From the NCBI RefSeq assembly GCF_020524025.1, contig NZ_JAIVKN010000006.1, positions 22,451 to 86,450 of the forward strand: a stretch of 64,000 nucleotides of DNA, written 5' to 3'. Positions 62,418 to 64,000 of this stretch are shown one piece after another; positions within the stretch are counted from its first letter, which is position 1; every line of letters starts with the position of its first letter. The position numbers were made by a program, and so were the translations under genes. The notes beneath the pieces were generated by a model. It did not search any database. It was not told the DNA's origin and saw only the letters and a program-made list of their open reading frames with translations. Source of the stretch: Halobacillus litoralis. GTDB taxonomy: Bacteria; Bacillota; Bacilli; Bacillales; Halobacillaceae.

Positions 62418-62447
62418 ATTGTATCCGTTTTACTAAAGATGACTCAA
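62418..62447 (-). promoter_or_regulatory. Promoter of rocF
   Basis: Minus-strand -35 TTGAGT (62447-62442), 18-nt spacer, -10 TACAAT (62423-62418). Confidence 0.62.
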
Positions 62448-62810
62448 CCGGACATCATCCTGTATATATATACGACATTCAGTATGAAAACGTATGCTTT
62501 TTTGCATGTTTAAAAGGTTTTGTCCTTTTCGGGTAGTCAGGGGTTGAGAGTTAATTGGTCATTTTCAAGGATGGATTCAATTATAAACTTTCCTATCATC
62601 AGGAAAATCACTACTTTAATTCTTTAAATATTTAAGGATAATGGAGCAACAATCGGACGGGGTATCTATTAACTTCTTATGTATTCTGCAGTCCCTCTAC
62701 AACAGCAGGCATTTTATAGATCGCACAGTCCAGGGGCAGCGAATGGAGTCCTGCTTGTCGGGACTCTTCAGTTAAGCTAAATCAAACTGTATGTAAAAAA
62801 TGAAAACAAA
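62448..62810. other. Gap between rocF and the tRNA array
   Basis: No gene. It holds a perfect small stem GAGTCC/GGACTC (62746-62751 and 62761-62766) and an AT-rich stretch. I see no recognisable regulatory RNA. Confidence 0.4.
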
Positions 62811-62837
62811 AAACCCGACATCAAGAGATGTCAGGTT
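62811..62837 (-). terminator. Terminator of the rRNA-tRNA operon
   Basis: ACCTGACATC / GATGTCGGGT stem read on the minus strand, followed by a T run, directly after tRNA-Ala. Confidence 0.88.
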
Positions 62838-62842
62838 ACTAG

Positions 62843-62915
62843 TGGAGCCTAGCGGGATCGAACCGCTGACCTCCTGCGTGCAAAGCAGGCGCTCTCCCAG
62901 CTGAGCTAAGGCCCC
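62843..62915 (-). tRNA. tRNA-Ala (anticodon TGC)
   Basis: 73 nt cloverleaf: acceptor GGGGCCT/AGGCTCC, anticodon loop TTTGCAC, T-loop GTTCGATCC. CCA is not encoded. Confidence 0.95.
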
Positions 62916-62919
62916 GTAA

Positions 62920-62994
62920 TGGAGCGGGAGACGGGATTCGAACCCGCGACCCCCACCTTGGCAAGGTGGTGTTCTACCACTGAACTACTCCCGC
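62920..62994 (-). tRNA. tRNA-Gly (anticodon GCC)
   Basis: 75 nt: acceptor GCGGGAG/CTCCCGC, anticodon TTGCCAA, T-loop GTTCGAATCC, CCA encoded. Confidence 0.95.
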
Positions 62995-63004
62995 ATTTAT
63001 AAAG

Positions 63005-63077
63005 TGAGCCATGAAGGATTCGAACCTTCGACCCTCTGATTAAAAGTCAGATGCTCTACCAACTGAGCTAATGGCTC
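63005..63077 (-). tRNA. tRNA-Lys (anticodon TTT)
   Basis: 73 nt: acceptor GAGCCAT/ATGGCTC, anticodon loop ACTTTTAAT, T-loop GTTCGAATCC. CCA is not encoded. Confidence 0.95.
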
Positions 63078-63122
63078 ATAAATAATAAATCATCTTATGG
63101 CCGGATTTTATTCTCAAAAAAA

Positions 63123-63197
63123 TGGCTGGGCCAGCTGGATTCGAACCAGCGCATGACGGTACCAAAAACCGTTGCCTTACCGCTTGGCTATGGCCCA
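63123..63197 (-). tRNA. tRNA-Gln (anticodon TTG)
   Basis: 75 nt: acceptor TGGGCCA/TGGCCCA, anticodon loop TTTTGGT, CCA encoded. Confidence 0.95.
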
Positions 63198-63211
63198 ATA
63201 GTTATAAAAAT

Positions 63212-63241
63212 AGTATATACCATCTAGAGAACAATATACAA
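63212..63241 (-). promoter_or_regulatory. Internal promoter before tRNA-Gln
   Basis: Minus-strand TTGTAT (63241-63236), 18-nt spacer, TATACT (63217-63212). Confidence 0.55.
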
Positions 63242-63259
63242 ACCTCTGATTTATTTTCA

Positions 63260-63291
63260 TAAAAAATAGCTGATTGCTTTCTTATCAGCCT
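63260..63291 (-). terminator. Internal terminator after tRNA-Tyr
   Basis: GCTGAT / ATCAGC short stem with ATTTTTTA after it on the minus strand; would split the array into two units. Confidence 0.55.
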
Positions 63292-63310
63292 GATTTGATT
63301 AAATAAGTAA

Positions 63311-63396
63311 TGGTGGAGGGAGTAGGACTCGAACCTACGAACCCGATGGGAGCGGATTTACAGTCCGCCGCGTTTGGCCAACTTCGCTATCCCTCC
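63311..63396 (-). tRNA. tRNA-Tyr (anticodon GTA)
   Basis: 86 nt with a long variable arm, acceptor GGAGGGA/TCCCTCC, anticodon loop CTGTAAA, CCA encoded. Confidence 0.95.
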
Positions 63397-63412
63397 ACTA
63401 TATACATATAAG

Positions 63413-63488
63413 TGGTGCCGGCCAGAGGACTTGAACCCCCAACCTACTGATTACAAATCAGTTGCTCTGCCAGTTGAGCTAGGCCGGC
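63413..63488 (-). tRNA. tRNA-Thr (anticodon TGT)
   Basis: 76 nt: acceptor GCCGGCC/GGCCGGC, anticodon loop TTTGTAA, CCA encoded. Confidence 0.95.
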
Positions 63489-63498
63489 TTTATTTAAA

Positions 63499-63574
63499 TG
63501 GTGGAGGATGCAGGGTTCGAACCTGCGACCCCTTGCTTGTAAGGCAAGTGCTCTCCCAGCTGAGCTAATCCTCC
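63499..63574 (-). tRNA. tRNA-Val (anticodon TAC)
   Basis: 76 nt: acceptor GGAGGAT/ATCCTCC, anticodon loop CTTACAA, CCA encoded. Confidence 0.95.
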
Positions 63575-63587
63575 GGTTGAAAATAAG

Positions 63588-63662
63588 TGGTGACCCGTAC
63601 GGGATTCGAACCCGTGTTACCGCCGTGAAAGGGCGGTGTCTTAACCACTTGACCAACGGGCC
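63588..63662 (-). tRNA. tRNA-Glu (anticodon TTC)
   Basis: 75 nt: acceptor GGCCCGT/ACGGGTC, anticodon loop CTTTCAC, CCA encoded. Confidence 0.95.
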
Positions 63663-63683
63663 ATGCAACTAAAAGTTCTTCAG

Positions 63684-63755
<72 letters not shown>

Positions 63756-63758
63756 AAG

Positions 63759-63833
63759 TGGCTCCAACGGTAGGATTCGAACCTACGACCGATCGGTTAA
63801 CAGCCGATTGCTCTACCACTGAGCTACGTTGGA
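63759..63833 (-). tRNA. tRNA-Asn (anticodon GTT)
   Basis: 75 nt: acceptor TCCAACG/CGTTGGA, anticodon loop CTGTTAA, CCA encoded. First tRNA after the 5S gene. Confidence 0.95.
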
Positions 63834-63880
63834 ATAATGAATAATCTTCAAAAGCAACAAAATAAGGAAAGAGATATCAA

Positions 63881-63993
63881 TGTGGCGGCGTCCTACTCTC
63901 ACGGGGGTAAACCCGACTACCATCGGCGCTGAAGAGCTTAACTGCTGTGTTCGGCATGGGAACAGGTGTGACCTCTTCGCCTTCACCACCACA
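63881..63993 (-). rRNA. rrf: 5S ribosomal RNA
   Basis: About 113 nt. TGTGGTGGTG and CGCCGCCACA ends pair; the interior CACACCTGTTCCCATGCCGA and AGCGCCGATGGTAGT are the conserved 5S blocks. It is the distal part of an rRNA operon; 23S and 16S would lie beyond the right edge. Confidence 0.96.
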
Positions 63994-64000
63994 TCAATAT

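Noticed and set aside
62487..62500. TGAAAACGTATGCT looks somewhat like a cre site upstream of rocF.
   Set aside because: It misses conserved positions of TGWAANCGNTNWCA in the second half.

Overview
This window reads as chromosome from a spore-forming, low-to-mid GC member of the Bacillaceae. The evidence is the set of Bacillota signatures it carries: a T-box leader on ileS, an S-box (SAM-I) riboswitch on the methionine operon, the glmS ribozyme, the cdaA-cdaR-glmM-glmS order, sigW-rsiW with a sigma-W type autoregulatory promoter, a Spo0E-like phosphatase, YuzB, UvsE and an rRNA-linked tRNA array. The acidic proteins and an Na+/alanine-type symporter would fit a moderate halophile such as Halobacillus or a relative, but that genus call is an inference. 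I see no prophage, insertion sequence or CRISPR array. Almost every gene has a good Shine-Dalgarno sequence, and many units end in a clear intrinsic terminator.

Layout. Positions 1-1206 hold the 5' end of ileS on the minus strand with its promoter and T-box leader. From 1472 to 6220 there is a methyltransferase, a cytochrome bd-type oxidase pair and three small proteins of unknown role. From 6271 to 14234 is an S-box-controlled operon metI-metC-yitJ-metH, which runs from homoserine esters and cysteine through cystathionine and homocysteine to methionine, with a fused methylene-THF reductase and a cobalamin-dependent methionine synthase. Next come a PadR-chromate transporter pair (14463-15957), a GAF-GAF-PAS-GGDEF-EAL protein joined to a TPP enzyme (16087-20539), and a PCYCGC lipoprotein. 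A minus-strand operon (24949-21190) encodes a YtrA-type GntR regulator, an ABC ATPase, a large permease and an ECF sigma factor.

From 25304 to 44480 is a mosaic of short units: DUF2935, flavin reductase, AGCS symporter, LysM-SleB hydrolase, OsmC, CDP-alcohol phosphotransferase, uvsE, aldo/keto reductase, SAM hydrolase, yuzB, a RibF-like enzyme, a SpoT-like HD protein, a divergent MurE-like ligase, a CzrA-like metal sensor, a VOC epimerase, an amino-acid oxidase-like flavoprotein, a short beta-carbonic anhydrase homologue, a membrane protein with a large outer domain, an MBL hydrolase and a protein with a Pro-Tyr tail. From 44565 to 52439, on the minus strand, are cydDC behind a Rex/Fnr-like palindrome, a nucleotidyltransferase and arsR-arsB-arsC-trxB. 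A PLA2-like mini-protein and rodA follow on the plus strand. The cell-envelope block (54243-61119, minus) is sigW-rsiW-cdaA-cdaR-glmM-[ribozyme]glmS. A Spo0E-like gene and arginase precede ten tRNA genes and a 5S rRNA, the distal end of an rRNA operon whose upstream part lies beyond the right edge.

The items most worth a second look are the MurE-like paralogue that lacks the usual amino-acid-selectivity and C-terminal motifs (35887-37380), a phospholipase A2-like cysteine-rich mini-protein (52590-52877), a stand-alone SpoT-type HD protein with all the metal and catalytic residues (35284-35823), the GntR-ABC-ECF sigma operon with no visible anti-sigma gene, and the c-di-GMP protein coupled to a TPP enzyme. 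All calls come from reading the sequence; no database search was possible.
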